The notes under the pieces were generated by a model, which searched no databases, was not told the origin of the DNA, and saw nothing but the letters and a program-made list of their open reading frames with translations. Shown here piece by piece: positions 1-6,094 of a DNA stretch of 6,274 nt. The stretch's first letter is position 1; each line of letters starts with the position of its first letter. A program made the translations under genes and the position numbers. This DNA is from a bacterium (GTDB lineage: Bacteria > Bdellovibrionota > FAC87 > UBA2466): contig JALHPX010000119.1 of NCBI GenBank assembly GCA_022842225.1, forward strand, positions 1 through 6,274, read 5' to 3'.

Positions 1-1049
1 AATTCCAAATCATGCTGGGCTATTCCGACTCGGCCAAAAGCGGTGGACGCCTCGCTTCGGCATGGAACCTTTTTCGTGCACAGCAAAAACTTACCAACAT
101 TGCACAAAGGTACGACAAGCAGATTCTCTTCTTCCACGGCCGTGGCGGAACAATTGGCCGCGGCGGTGGACCTGTGCGCATGGCGCTAAAAGCGCAACCT
201 CCCGGCACTTTGCGAGGGCGTATTCGCGTCACAGTACAGGGAGAAATGATCCAAGCGGAATTTGGGCTCGCCGGCATCGCGCTGCGAACACTGGAGACAT
301 ACGCAATTGGCGCACTCCAGGGCTCACTCAGCAAGCAAGAGAAAGTGAAAGCAGAGTGGATGGAGCTGCTGCAAAATCTTTCCGACGATTCCATGAGGTT
401 TTATCGAGAAACCGCGAATACGGCGGAGTTCTCTGATTACTTTCAAGCGGTCACGCCGCTCGCGGAATTGGGCAACCTAAAAATCGGCAGCCGCCCTGCT
501 CGTCGTAAGAAATCGGGCTCACTTGATTCGCTCCGCGCCATTCCATGGATTTTTGCCTGGACGCAAAATCGATTCCTGGTGCCGTCGTGGCTGGGCGTTG
601 GCACAGCACTCGAGGCGGCAATGAAAAAAGGCCATCTCACTCGACTCCAAACGATGTACCAAAAGTGGGCGTTCTTCCGCACTGTCATCGATTTGGTGGA
701 GATGGTGCTCGCTAAGGCGGATATGGATGTCGCGCAAGCCTATGAATCGCGATTGGTGCCCCAAGAGTTGCGCCCCGTCGGCGAGAAGCTCCGCCAGGAA
801 TTCGCGCGTTCGGTAAAGGCGGTGCTCAAGCTCACCGGCAAAAAGCAATTACTCGCCGATAACGAAACGCTCCGACATTCCATCCATGCCCGCAATCCGT
901 ACGTCGATCCGATTGGGCTTGTGCAGATTGAAGTGCTCGCACGCTTACGAGCAGACGACCATCACGAAGGTCCGGAGCGGGAAGCTCTTCTTGATGCACT
1001 GATGCTGACCTTCAATGGCATTGCAGCGGGTATGCGAAACACGGGCTAA
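1..1049 (+). CDS. ppc: Phosphoenolpyruvate carboxylase, C-terminal part (5' end outside window)
   Basis: This enzyme carboxylates phosphoenolpyruvate with bicarbonate to oxaloacetate and phosphate, the cytoplasmic anaplerotic step feeding the TCA cycle. The open frame starts at base 3 and has no start codon of its own; the ATG at 12 is internal (it lies in IMLGYSDSAK). About 348 C-terminal residues are present, matching E. coli Ppc from about residue 535 to its end at 883. Counting from that internal Met, the second active-site signature FHGRGGTIGRGGGP is at 41-54 (His42, Arg44 and Arg50 match E. coli His579, Arg581 and Arg587). GSRPARR and LRAIPWIFAWTQNR carry Arg161 and Arg175 (E. coli Arg699 and Arg713). 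The protein ends in the family-typical MRNTG. Lys235, Arg294, Arg50 and Asn343 correspond to the E. coli aspartate-inhibitor site (K773, R832, R587, N881), so feedback inhibition by a C4 acid is plausible. One oddity is a Ser after GYSDSAK, where E. coli has Asp. The frame is intact to a TAA stop. Confidence 0.97.
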   Translation, partial: FQIMLGYSDSAKSGGRLASAWNLFRAQQKLTNIAQRYDKQILFFHGRGGTIGRGGGPVRMALKAQPPGTLRGRIRVTVQGEMIQAEFGLAGIALRTLETYAIGALQGSLSKQEKVKAEWMELLQNLSDDSMRFYRETANTAEFSDYFQAVTPLAELGNLKIGSRPARRKKSGSLDSLRAIPWIFAWTQNRFLVPSWLGVGTALEAAMKKGHLTRLQTMYQKWAFFRTVIDLVEMVLAKADMDVAQAYESRLVPQELRPVGEKLRQEFARSVKAVLKLTGKKQLLADNETLRHSIHARNPYVDPIGLVQIEVLARLRADDHHEGPEREALLDALMLTFNGIAAGMRNTG

Positions 1050-1070
1050 GTCCCTCTGTGAAGTCAGTGA

Positions 1071-1093
1071 GTTACCTGTCGCGGACAGGTAAC
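1071..1093. repeat. Perfect 10-bp palindrome, copy 1 of a dispersed motif
   Basis: Two perfect 10-base arms, GTTACCTGTC and GACAGGTAAC, flank a GCG loop. It starts 21 bases after the ppc stop and ends 27 bases before the next gene. No T-run follows on the plus strand, so it is not a textbook intrinsic terminator. It aligns at 17 of 23 positions with the palindrome at about 6094-6116, including CCTGTC and GACAGGTA. It could be a REP-like element, a binding site for a dimeric regulator, or a hairpin protecting the ppc mRNA 3' end. Confidence 0.75.
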
Positions 1094-1120
1094 TTGATCC
1101 TCGTCTTGAAAACGTGGTAA

Positions 1121-1459
1121 TTGCCTCGCGTGCGTTACCTACACCTCTTAATTGCCCTCTTCCTAGCCGCGCCTGCTGCGGCTATGGAGCGCTGTCCAAA
1201 AAAGACGGAAGTGGCGTGGCGGCGAATCGAATTGCGCCACAGCGGGAAGATCTTCATCCCGCGGGCGCTTTTGGGAAGATACGGCGTCATTGCTTTGCCG
1301 GCAGATATGCACGAAGAGTATGGAACAGATTCCATCCAAGGGATTTTTGAATCAATCCCTAGCTGGGACGGCCAAAACCTCTCCGGAGAATTTGTAATGC
1401 TTCAAGACAATGGCCAGCGAGTCACCATTCGCCCTGCCGCCCTGCCCGAGCTGCGCTAG
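1121..1459 (+). CDS. Small exported protein of unknown function
   Basis: I do not recognise a family. The 112-residue product opens with a clear Sec signal peptide: basic n-region (Arg3, Arg5), hydrophobic core LLIALFLAA at 9-17, and a PAAA end suggesting signal peptidase I cleavage near residue 21. The mature part of about 91 residues begins ME-R-C and is mixed polar and hydrophobic, with no further membrane segment and a single cysteine (Cys25). That cysteine is not at +1, so it is probably not a lipoprotein. The start is uncertain: TTG at 1121 is the first possible codon because a stop sits directly upstream, but GTG at 1130 would give an equally good signal peptide. Neither has a clear ribosome binding site. 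The gene follows ppc and palindrome copy 1 on the same strand. Its TAG stop overlaps the stop of the opposing gene inside one CTAG. The signal peptide end resembles that of the methyltransferase at 5281. Confidence 0.7.
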   Translation: MPRVRYLHLLIALFLAAPAAAMERCPKKTEVAWRRIELRHSGKIFIPRALLGRYGVIALPADMHEEYGTDSIQGIFESIPSWDGQNLSGEFVMLQDNGQRVTIRPAALPELR

Positions 1460-1740
1460 ACCGGCGATAGCCACATAATTTGATTGGGAACTTCTAGAAT
1501 CTCTGGATAGCGCTTACGAAATTCGACCAAGAACGGCTGCTGGCTGTGACTCTTAAACGCTCCTTCGCTAGCCCATTTCTCAAAGAAATAAAACACCTGA
1601 GGATCCGTGTCGCACTGAAAGAGATCGTACTGAATGCATCCCACTTCCGCCCGAGAGGGTGCCAAGAACTGGCGAAAAAATTTCCGAGCTTCTTCGATTT
1701 TGTCTGCCTTGACGCGAATTGTAACTGCTAAGACTTTCAT
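1456..1740 (-). CDS. Antibiotic-biosynthesis-monooxygenase (ABM) domain protein, YgiN-like putative quinol monooxygenase
   Basis: This 94-residue protein has the single-domain dimeric ferredoxin-like fold of the ABM family, whose members act on quinols, aromatic polyketides or haem, or have no known substrate. What is seen is an opening beta strand (KVLAVTIRVK), a helix (KIEEARKFFRQFL), the CIQYDLFQ strand, the family-typical FYFFEKWASEGAFKSHSQQP segment with a His, and a FRKRYPEIL helix. Length matches the usual 90-105 residues. The start chosen is the ATG at 1740, one base after the upstream gene's stop; an in-frame ATG at 1749 overlaps that gene by 8 bases and is the alternative. One-base spacing implies cotranscription and probably coupled translation with the cysteine-repeat gene. 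The protein has no signal peptide, so it should be cytoplasmic although its operon partner is exported. The substrate cannot be inferred. Confidence 0.88.
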   Translation of the reverse strand: MKVLAVTIRVKADKIEEARKFFRQFLAPSRAEVGCIQYDLFQCDTDPQVFYFFEKWASEGAFKSHSQQPFLVEFRKRYPEILEVPNQIMWLSPV

Positions 1741-1741
1741 C

Positions 1742-2338
1742 CTATTCATCCGCGCAAGAAGAAGCTGCCCGCTTGTAACCTTCCAGCGTCAGCGAACGGC
1801 CTTTTTCGAAGCGCTTCACGCAATCTAAGTCGGTAACCTTAGAGCAAGAAGAGGCGACCTGCTTGTAGCCCTCAAAAGTCAGATTAAATTTTCGATCGAT
1901 ATACTCAAGGCAAGTCGTACCGTGGTTGTAACTGCAGGCCGATGCTGCTTGTTTGTAACCAGCAAAGGTGAGGTTGTGTTTACCAGCAATGTACTTCAAG
2001 CACGCGACATCCGTGTTGTGACTACAGGCGGAAGCCGTCTGCTTGTAGCCTTCAAAGGTTAAATTATGTCTGCCGTCGATAAGTTTGAGACAGTCGAGAT
2101 TGTCATTGCCAGCGCAGGCACTAGCAGCTTGCTCGTACCCGGCGAAGGTAAGCGAGTGGCGGTTGGCTATGAACTTCAAGCACTCCGCATCTTTATTTCC
2201 CTTACAGGCGCGCGTGATGCGCTCAAGCCCAGAAAAGGTAAGCGACATCCGACCGTTCACATAATCCACGCAGTCCGATTTTCCGGCGAATGCGCTCGCG
2301 GTGACAACTAAGGCAGCAACGATAGATAAAACCTTCAC
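1742..2338 (-). CDS. Exported protein of six 30-residue cysteine-paired tandem repeats
   Basis: The function and family are not recognised. From the GTG at 2338 the product is 198 residues. A signal peptide (VKVLSIVAALVVTASAFA, cleavage likely after residue 18) leads to a mature part that is almost entirely repeats: residues 23-52, 53-82, 83-112, 113-142, 143-172 and a shorter 173-198. Each full unit is exactly 30 residues, with Cys at positions 1 and 23, Leu-Thr at 11-12 and Gly at 15 in all six, and Tyr at 16 in five. The consensus is roughly C-L-K-x-I-x-x-R-x-N-L-T-F-x-G-Y-K-Q-x-A-S-A-C. The twelve cysteines pair naturally as six disulfides in an oxidising periplasm or outside the cell. 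The unit could form two short helices, giving a small solenoid. The open frame extends upstream to 2407, but the AAGGGGGGA ribosome binding site and the signal peptide decide for GTG 2338. It is followed one base later by the ABM gene. Confidence 0.88.
   Translation of the reverse strand: MKVLSIVAALVVTASAFAGKSDCVDYVNGRMSLTFSGLERITRACKGNKDAECLKFIANRHSLTFAGYEQAASACAGNDNLDCLKLIDGRHNLTFEGYKQTASACSHNTDVACLKYIAGKHNLTFAGYKQAASACSYNHGTTCLEYIDRKFNLTFEGYKQVASSCSKVTDLDCVKRFEKGRSLTLEGYKRAASSCADE
1745..2272 (-). repeat. Six tandem 90-bp coding repeats (last one 78 bp)
   Basis: The units read on the minus strand are 2272-2183, 2182-2093, 2092-2003, 2002-1913, 1912-1823 and 1822-1745. They encode the 30-residue two-cysteine repeat. 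At DNA level they are diverged, although words such as GGCTACAAGCAG and its near variants recur at 90-base spacing. Units 3-5 are most alike; units 1 and 6 are the most different, as expected for terminal caps of an old internal duplication. Confidence 0.9.
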
Positions 2339-2340
2339 AA

Positions 2341-2349
2341 TCCCCCCTT
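2341..2349 (-). promoter_or_regulatory. Strong ribosome binding site deciding the GTG 2338 start
   Basis: The minus strand reads AAGGGGGGA then TT and GTG, so AAGGGG lies about 5 bases before the GTG. This is the clearest Shine-Dalgarno sequence in the window. It overrides the longer open frame that begins at 2407, whose extra N-terminus would bury the signal peptide. Confidence 0.75.
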
Positions 2350-2350
2350 G

Positions 2351-2383
2351 AAAAACCCGCGGCCAGTTTCCGTGGGGAACTGG
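2351..2383 (-). terminator. Possible intrinsic terminator after the SDR gene
   Basis: On the minus strand a hairpin pairs CCAGTTCC with GGAAACTGG (one bulged base) around a CCAC loop (2383-2363). It is followed by CCGCGGG and then five T (2355-2351). The T-run is seven bases from the stem, so it is imperfect. Its place, 38 bases after the SDR stop and just before the repeat gene's ribosome binding site, fits a terminator or attenuator separating the two. Confidence 0.35.
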
Positions 2384-2421
2384 GATTCGTCGACCGCGCC
2401 AAGTCATGGCACGTCAACGTC

Positions 2422-3825
2422 TCAAGTTGCGGACGAAACTCGCAAGTCCTGATGGTCCAAACGCTGGAGATGCCGGCCAAAAGAGCGCATGACCCACAAG
2501 TGCAACCGCGCCTGAGTGTATTTGTAGAGATACCAAGGCAACGCCGGCGAATAGTCGTGGATCGCTGCGATGACGTATTTGCGATTGAGCACCACTCGGA
2601 ATTCAAGCCGCCCGCGATTCTCCTTGTGCACCAAACGCCCTGTTTTGATGTACAGCAGCTGTCGATCTTTGTGACTGCGCTCCAAACTAAAACTCAGTTC
2701 AAGCAGCACTTGTCCGAACAGCGAAATCGCCACTCGATCGCCTTCCTGGGTGACCGTGACCAACGGAATCGGGTTTAGAAACTTCGGCAGCCACCGCAGG
2801 TATTCTTCCTTCACCCACAGCGCGTCTCGGCCCGCTGGTAAATCCAGGCGCTGCACTGAACGCACGGTTCCTCCCGCCGGGCGAAACTTCAAAATTGGAT
2901 TCGACGATTGATAGTTAAAATTAACTCCGTCGAGCAAAGACTGATAACTGCGATTATCGTCGATACCCGGAAAAAGGTGAGACTTCCGCGCCAGCATCGG
3001 ATGCCGTAGCGACTGAATCAGTGGATACACCAGCTCCCGAGGAGTATTCGTAATCAAACTCACCCACAATCGCGATAGCCAAGGTGTGAAGAGGGCAACT
3101 CTCAAAAAGAGTCGGCCTTTGCCCAAGCGCTCTGCCGTCTGTCGCATCATCTCGATGTAAGTAAGTGGCTGGCATCCCGCCAAATCATAAACCTTAGCGA
3201 CATGAAGCGGGTTGAGGGCGGCCTCGGTGATGGCATAAACCACTTGGTTGAGAGCTGTGGGAGTTGTCTTTGTATGGGTCCACGACGGACAAAGCATAAT
3301 GGGAAGTCTGCTCACGAGCTTTAAAAGGATCTGCCAGGAAGAACCCTCTTCCCCCATGATGAGCCCCGCGCGAAATACGGTCAGCGGAATTTGGTACGAG
3401 GAGAATGCTTCTTCGACTTCTAGTCGACTGCGCAGATGATCCGAGAGCTCTTTTGTCTCGGGGATCAATCCCCCCAGGTAAATCATATGCTTCACCCCGC
3501 GTTTGCTGAGGGTCTTGGCAAAATTATCGGCGAGGATCAGATCGTAGTCCGCAAAACTTCCCTGATCCAACTGCGCGGTGGGTCCCATGGAGTGGACCAA
3601 GTAAATGGCAAGATCGACTCGCTCTGGAAGCGCTTCCTCAAGCGACTTCATTGAAAAAAGGTCGCAGGGCTTCCATTCGATGTTTTTATCATCAGACTTC
3701 CGCTTCACTCGCGAAAGCGCCGTGATATGGGCGCCGGGAAACTTACCGGCTAACGCCGGCAGTAAAGCTTGCCCAATAAACCCACTGGCCCCTGCTACTA
3801 CAATTTGAATGGAATTTTCAGACAC
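2422..3825 (-). CDS. Atypical SDR / NAD(P)-binding protein with C-terminal extension
   Basis: The protein has 467 residues. The N-terminal ~260 form a Rossmann domain of the extended/atypical SDR (NmrA or YbjT-like) type: a dinucleotide-binding motif GASGFIG (Gly12, Gly15, Gly18) after strand IQIVVA, Asp54 in CDL, YLVHSMG at 75-81, YLGGL at 116-120, LRSRLEVEEAF at 131-141, and FRAGLIMGEEGSSW at 151-164. The classical Tyr-x-x-x-Lys catalytic pair is not seen at the expected place, where SRLEVEE stands instead, so it may be a redox sensor or binding protein and not a dehydrogenase. Residues about 300-455 form a second domain (FRVVLNRKYVIAAI, PWYLYKYTQARLHLWVM). Its layout recalls the DUF2867-type tail fused to such SDRs, which I infer from position only. 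The start is GTG at 3825; an upstream stop limits alternatives, and AGGG abuts the start. It has no signal peptide. It lies 95 bases downstream of the MFS gene. Confidence 0.87.
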   Translation of the reverse strand: MSENSIQIVVAGASGFIGQALLPALAGKFPGAHITALSRVKRKSDDKNIEWKPCDLFSMKSLEEALPERVDLAIYLVHSMGPTAQLDQGSFADYDLILADNFAKTLSKRGVKHMIYLGGLIPETKELSDHLRSRLEVEEAFSSYQIPLTVFRAGLIMGEEGSSWQILLKLVSRLPIMLCPSWTHTKTTPTALNQVVYAITEAALNPLHVAKVYDLAGCQPLTYIEMMRQTAERLGKGRLFLRVALFTPWLSRLWVSLITNTPRELVYPLIQSLRHPMLARKSHLFPGIDDNRSYQSLLDGVNFNYQSSNPILKFRPAGGTVRSVQRLDLPAGRDALWVKEEYLRWLPKFLNPIPLVTVTQEGDRVAISLFGQVLLELSFSLERSHKDRQLLYIKTGRLVHKENRGRLEFRVVLNRKYVIAAIHDYSPALPWYLYKYTQARLHLWVMRSFGRHLQRLDHQDLRVSSAT

Positions 3826-3845
3826 CCCTAATAGCTACCAGGCAA

Positions 3846-3851
3846 TTTATA
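3846..3851 (-). promoter_or_regulatory. Candidate -10 element for the SDR gene
   Basis: The minus strand reads GC-TATAAA-TTGCC, one base from the consensus TATAAT, about 20 bases before the GTG start at 3825. No convincing -35 hexamer is seen 16-18 bases upstream. If used, the transcript leader would be about 15 bases and the SDR gene would have a promoter separate from the MFS gene. Confidence 0.35.
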
Positions 3852-3920
3852 GCGGCGCCAAGCTTCGATTCTCGTACTCATTTAAAGAGGATGCCGAGGA
3901 TAATGACGTCTAGAGGCGAC

Positions 3921-5150
3921 CTAGCTAGCTTGGCGCAGAGAGGGTTCTCTGGTTGCAGCGCGGTAGTTCCAGAGTGTGGGGAACACCCATACGCAGACTG
4001 CGCAAAACACGATGCATAGAATTCCCCCGCCAAAGATCGAGACAAAGGGCGACCATGCGGTCGCCATAAATCCCGCGCGCGCGTTGCCGAGCAACGGTCC
4101 GGACATATACGAGAGCATCTCAACTCCCGCCAATCGTCCACGGAAGTGAGTTGGAATCGTCGAATTCCAAATTGTCTGACGATAAATTGCGCTTATGCCG
4201 TCGCCGAATCCGGCGATGGCTAGGCAAATCACGGCCAAGCCTAAATCCTCGGCAAAAGCCAAAGCAGAAATTCCAATTCCCCAAACAATCGCTGACAAAA
4301 TAATCGCGGCACCATGACGAGAGATCCGATCCGCGTACCGACTTAAGAACGAAGTAATCATCGCACCCAACGGCATCGCGGCGTAGAGCCACCCAGCCGA
4401 CGAAGCCCCGCCCCACGCTTCCGCCATCGCGGGATAAAGCGCCATCGGCATAGCAAACAACATTGCGATGATATCGACGAAATAAGTGCCCAAGAGGTCT
4501 GCCCGGCTCTTGGCATAGCGCAGCCCTTCCACGACACTTGAAAGACCCGCTTCGGCCCCCTTCTCAAAGGCGGGAATGTTTTTCATCTTAATCAAGGCAA
4601 AGAGCGCAAAGGCAAATGTTCCGACATCAAGAAAATAGGCGACAGAAAGCCCATACTGGGAAATCACCCAGCCCGCGAGCGCGGGTCCGGCGATAGCGCC
4701 AATGGAGTATTGAAACGCGCCAAGAGCCGCAATCGCCGGTAGATCTTCCTGGGGCACAATCTGCGGCGTTAATGCCGTGAGGGCGGGACGGTGAAACCCA
4801 GTCACGGCACTTGTGATCGCCGAGAGAACAAAAATCAAAATATAGCTAGGTTGCTCAAGGCGGGAATTCAGCGCCAGTCCGAGAATGGCCAGAATCAAAA
4901 CTATTTCACTTACGACCAAAATCTTTCGTCTATTCATGGAGTCCGCAAGCGAACCACCATAGAGGCTAGTGAAGAGCAACGGCACTAACTGCACAGATCC
5001 CAAGAGACCTACAATCAGCGACGACTTGGTGAGCTGATAGACTTCGTACGGCACCGCGACAAATGTGATCATGCTGCCAACAAACGAAACAAATTGCCCT
5101 AGGTAGAGCCAGCGGAAATCGTGATTTGAAAGAAGAGGTCGAAGATTCAA
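3921..5150 (-). CDS. MFS exporter, EntS-like (MFS_3 group)
   Basis: This is a 409-residue inner-membrane transporter of the major facilitator superfamily, expected to have 12 membrane helices and to export a small molecule by proton antiport. Seen features are the first helix from about residue 13 (RWLYLGQFVSFVGSMITF), motif A between helices 2 and 3 (GGSLADSMNRRK, 65-76), a central loop at about 190-220, LYPAMAEAWGG followed by GWLYAAMPLGAM at 238-264, and the IPTHFRGRLAGVEML segment at 332-345. The order and wording of LYPA-LA-W and LYAA-PLGA closely follow the enterobactin exporter EntS as I recall it, so the fold is secure, but the substrate is not: no siderophore genes are visible. Length matches the family. 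The start is TTG at 5150; an in-frame stop lies just upstream and no later start would leave helix 1 intact. No ribosome binding site is seen, and a candidate promoter lies almost against the start. Confidence 0.94.
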   Translation of the reverse strand: MNLRPLLSNHDFRWLYLGQFVSFVGSMITFVAVPYEVYQLTKSSLIVGLLGSVQLVPLLFTSLYGGSLADSMNRRKILVVSEIVLILAILGLALNSRLEQPSYILIFVLSAITSAVTGFHRPALTALTPQIVPQEDLPAIAALGAFQYSIGAIAGPALAGWVISQYGLSVAYFLDVGTFAFALFALIKMKNIPAFEKGAEAGLSSVVEGLRYAKSRADLLGTYFVDIIAMLFAMPMALYPAMAEAWGGASSAGWLYAAMPLGAMITSFLSRYADRISRHGAAIILSAIVWGIGISALAFAEDLGLAVICLAIAGFGDGISAIYRQTIWNSTIPTHFRGRLAGVEMLSYMSGPLLGNARAGFMATAWSPFVSIFGGGILCIVFCAVCVWVFPTLWNYRAATREPSLRQAS

Positions 5151-5158
5151 GACAAAGT

Positions 5159-5186
5159 TGTATCAAATCCAGGCTCTACCGTCCAA
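5159..5186 (-). promoter_or_regulatory. Candidate promoter for the MFS gene
   Basis: The minus strand shows TTGGAC (5186-5181), a 16-base spacer and GATACA (5164-5159), a fair sigma-70 match. Transcription would start around 5152, only a couple of bases before the TTG start at 5150, implying a leaderless or nearly leaderless message. It sits in the 130-base divergent region shared with the methyltransferase gene, in which I find no other clear element. Confidence 0.4.
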
Positions 5187-5280
5187 AAGTAGGCGAGCCA
5201 CACCTTGTATACGCCGGCTAAGTAGTTGGAATTCGTTTCTGAGCTCTAGGCCTGTTTTGTGCATTCACTAGCCTCGATTT

Positions 5281-6084
5281 ATGTCCTCGAGACTTCAAAT
5301 TCTTTGTCTACTCATTGGGTTGCAGCTCGTAACTCCTGCGCCGGCAATGGAATGTGGGCCTGCTCTGCGCAAAGTTGCGCTACTCACCGTAGCGCCGTTA
5401 ACCGACGCCGAAAAATATGTCTATCTCGCCACCCCAACCCTAGCGATGACTTTGGCCGGCGCGCCGAGATGGATGCCTTTCACTTACATCGGCGCCTATG
5501 CCCTCATAAAAACCCGGTTCGGTACAAGAGTGCCTTCTACGGCCCGAGGCGTTTTGAACTACCTCACTAACCTGCGATTACTAGACTACGACTTCTCCGG
5601 GAAAAACATCCTGGACGTCGGCGCCGGTTTCAGTCGCTTCGCACAAGCGGTCGATATGATTTATCGAGGCACGGGTACTCAAGCTATTGCTCTAGATAAG
5701 CAGGTGCAGCCCTACGGAAGAAACAGCGTCAAGGCCGATGCCACGGCGATGCCATTTAAAGACGATCACTTTGATCTAGTGGTTTCGAGCTGGGCCTACA
5801 CTTACTGGCACGGCTCGAAACAAGGAATAGATGCGCTGGATGAAATGATCCGCGTTTCCAAGAGCGGCGGGCAAATCAAGCTGAGGGTATTGCGCGGAGT
5901 CGCTAGCGGCCCAACGGAGAACTATCTAACGAATCATCCTGACGTCGAAAGCTATAGCTACCAAAAGATTTTGACGGCAACCGAACAACTGTTGGTGATT
6001 AACTTAAAAAAAGAACCGTCGACTCAACGCGCCTCCTACCACCAAAACTGGCTGGCCACTCACCAGAACACATTCGAGAATTAG
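5281..6084 (+). CDS. Class I SAM-dependent methyltransferase with a signal peptide
   Basis: The product is 267 residues. Residues about 108-205 form the Rossmann-like methyltransferase core: motif I ILDVGAGFSRF (Asp112, Gly114, Gly116) for S-adenosylmethionine, the acidic residue ending strand 2 (Asp139 in IALDK), DATAMPF at 153-159, FDLVVSSWA at 164-172, and RVSKSGGQIKLRV at 191-203. This is the Methyltransf_11/25 pattern; the substrate is unknown. Unusually, the protein begins with an apparent Sec signal peptide: Arg4, hydrophobic ILCLLIGLQLV at 7-17, and TPAPA before a likely cleavage near residue 22, followed by MEC. Residues 23-100 are a family-unlike N-terminal region with hydrophobic patches. 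ATG 5281 is the only sensible start, since an in-frame TAG lies 10 bases upstream. No ribosome binding site is visible. It is divergent from the MFS gene and followed by palindrome copy 2. Confidence 0.85.
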   Translation: MSSRLQILCLLIGLQLVTPAPAMECGPALRKVALLTVAPLTDAEKYVYLATPTLAMTLAGAPRWMPFTYIGAYALIKTRFGTRVPSTARGVLNYLTNLRLLDYDFSGKNILDVGAGFSRFAQAVDMIYRGTGTQAIALDKQVQPYGRNSVKADATAMPFKDDHFDLVVSSWAYTYWHGSKQGIDALDEMIRVSKSGGQIKLRVLRGVASGPTENYLTNHPDVESYSYQKILTATEQLLVINLKKEPSTQRASYHQNWLATHQNTFEN

Positions 6085-6094
6085 TGCTGTCCGC

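Noticed and set aside
1071..1130. Promoter for the exported orphan (TTGATC at 1094 with a downstream -10)
   Set aside because: No acceptable -10 at 16-18 bases; the only candidates (GTAATT, TAATTG) overlap the start codon.
1121..1200. Lipoprotein signal at the MERC sequence of the exported orphan (and MEC at 5281)
   Set aside because: There is no lipobox: the residues before the Cys are Met-Glu(-Arg), not Leu-Ala-Gly, and the AXA-type site precedes them.
1745..2272. Regular 90-base periodicity as a possible CRISPR or non-coding repeat array
   Set aside because: The repeats are diverged in DNA but conserved in protein, keep one reading frame with a signal peptide and ribosome binding site, and have no spacer structure.
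2339..2407. Upstream extension of the cysteine-repeat protein to an ATG at 2407
   Set aside because: The strong AAGGGGGGA site and a complete signal peptide begin at GTG 2338; the extra 23 residues (Arg- and Pro-rich) would place the signal sequence internally.
3826..3920. Terminator between the MFS and SDR genes
   Set aside because: Several short restriction-like palindromes occur, but no hairpin with a following T-run was found on the minus strand.
3921..5150. Siderophore export cluster suggested by the EntS-like transporter
   Set aside because: No siderophore synthesis, receptor or iron-regulator gene is present and no Fur-box-like sequence stood out in the divergent region.
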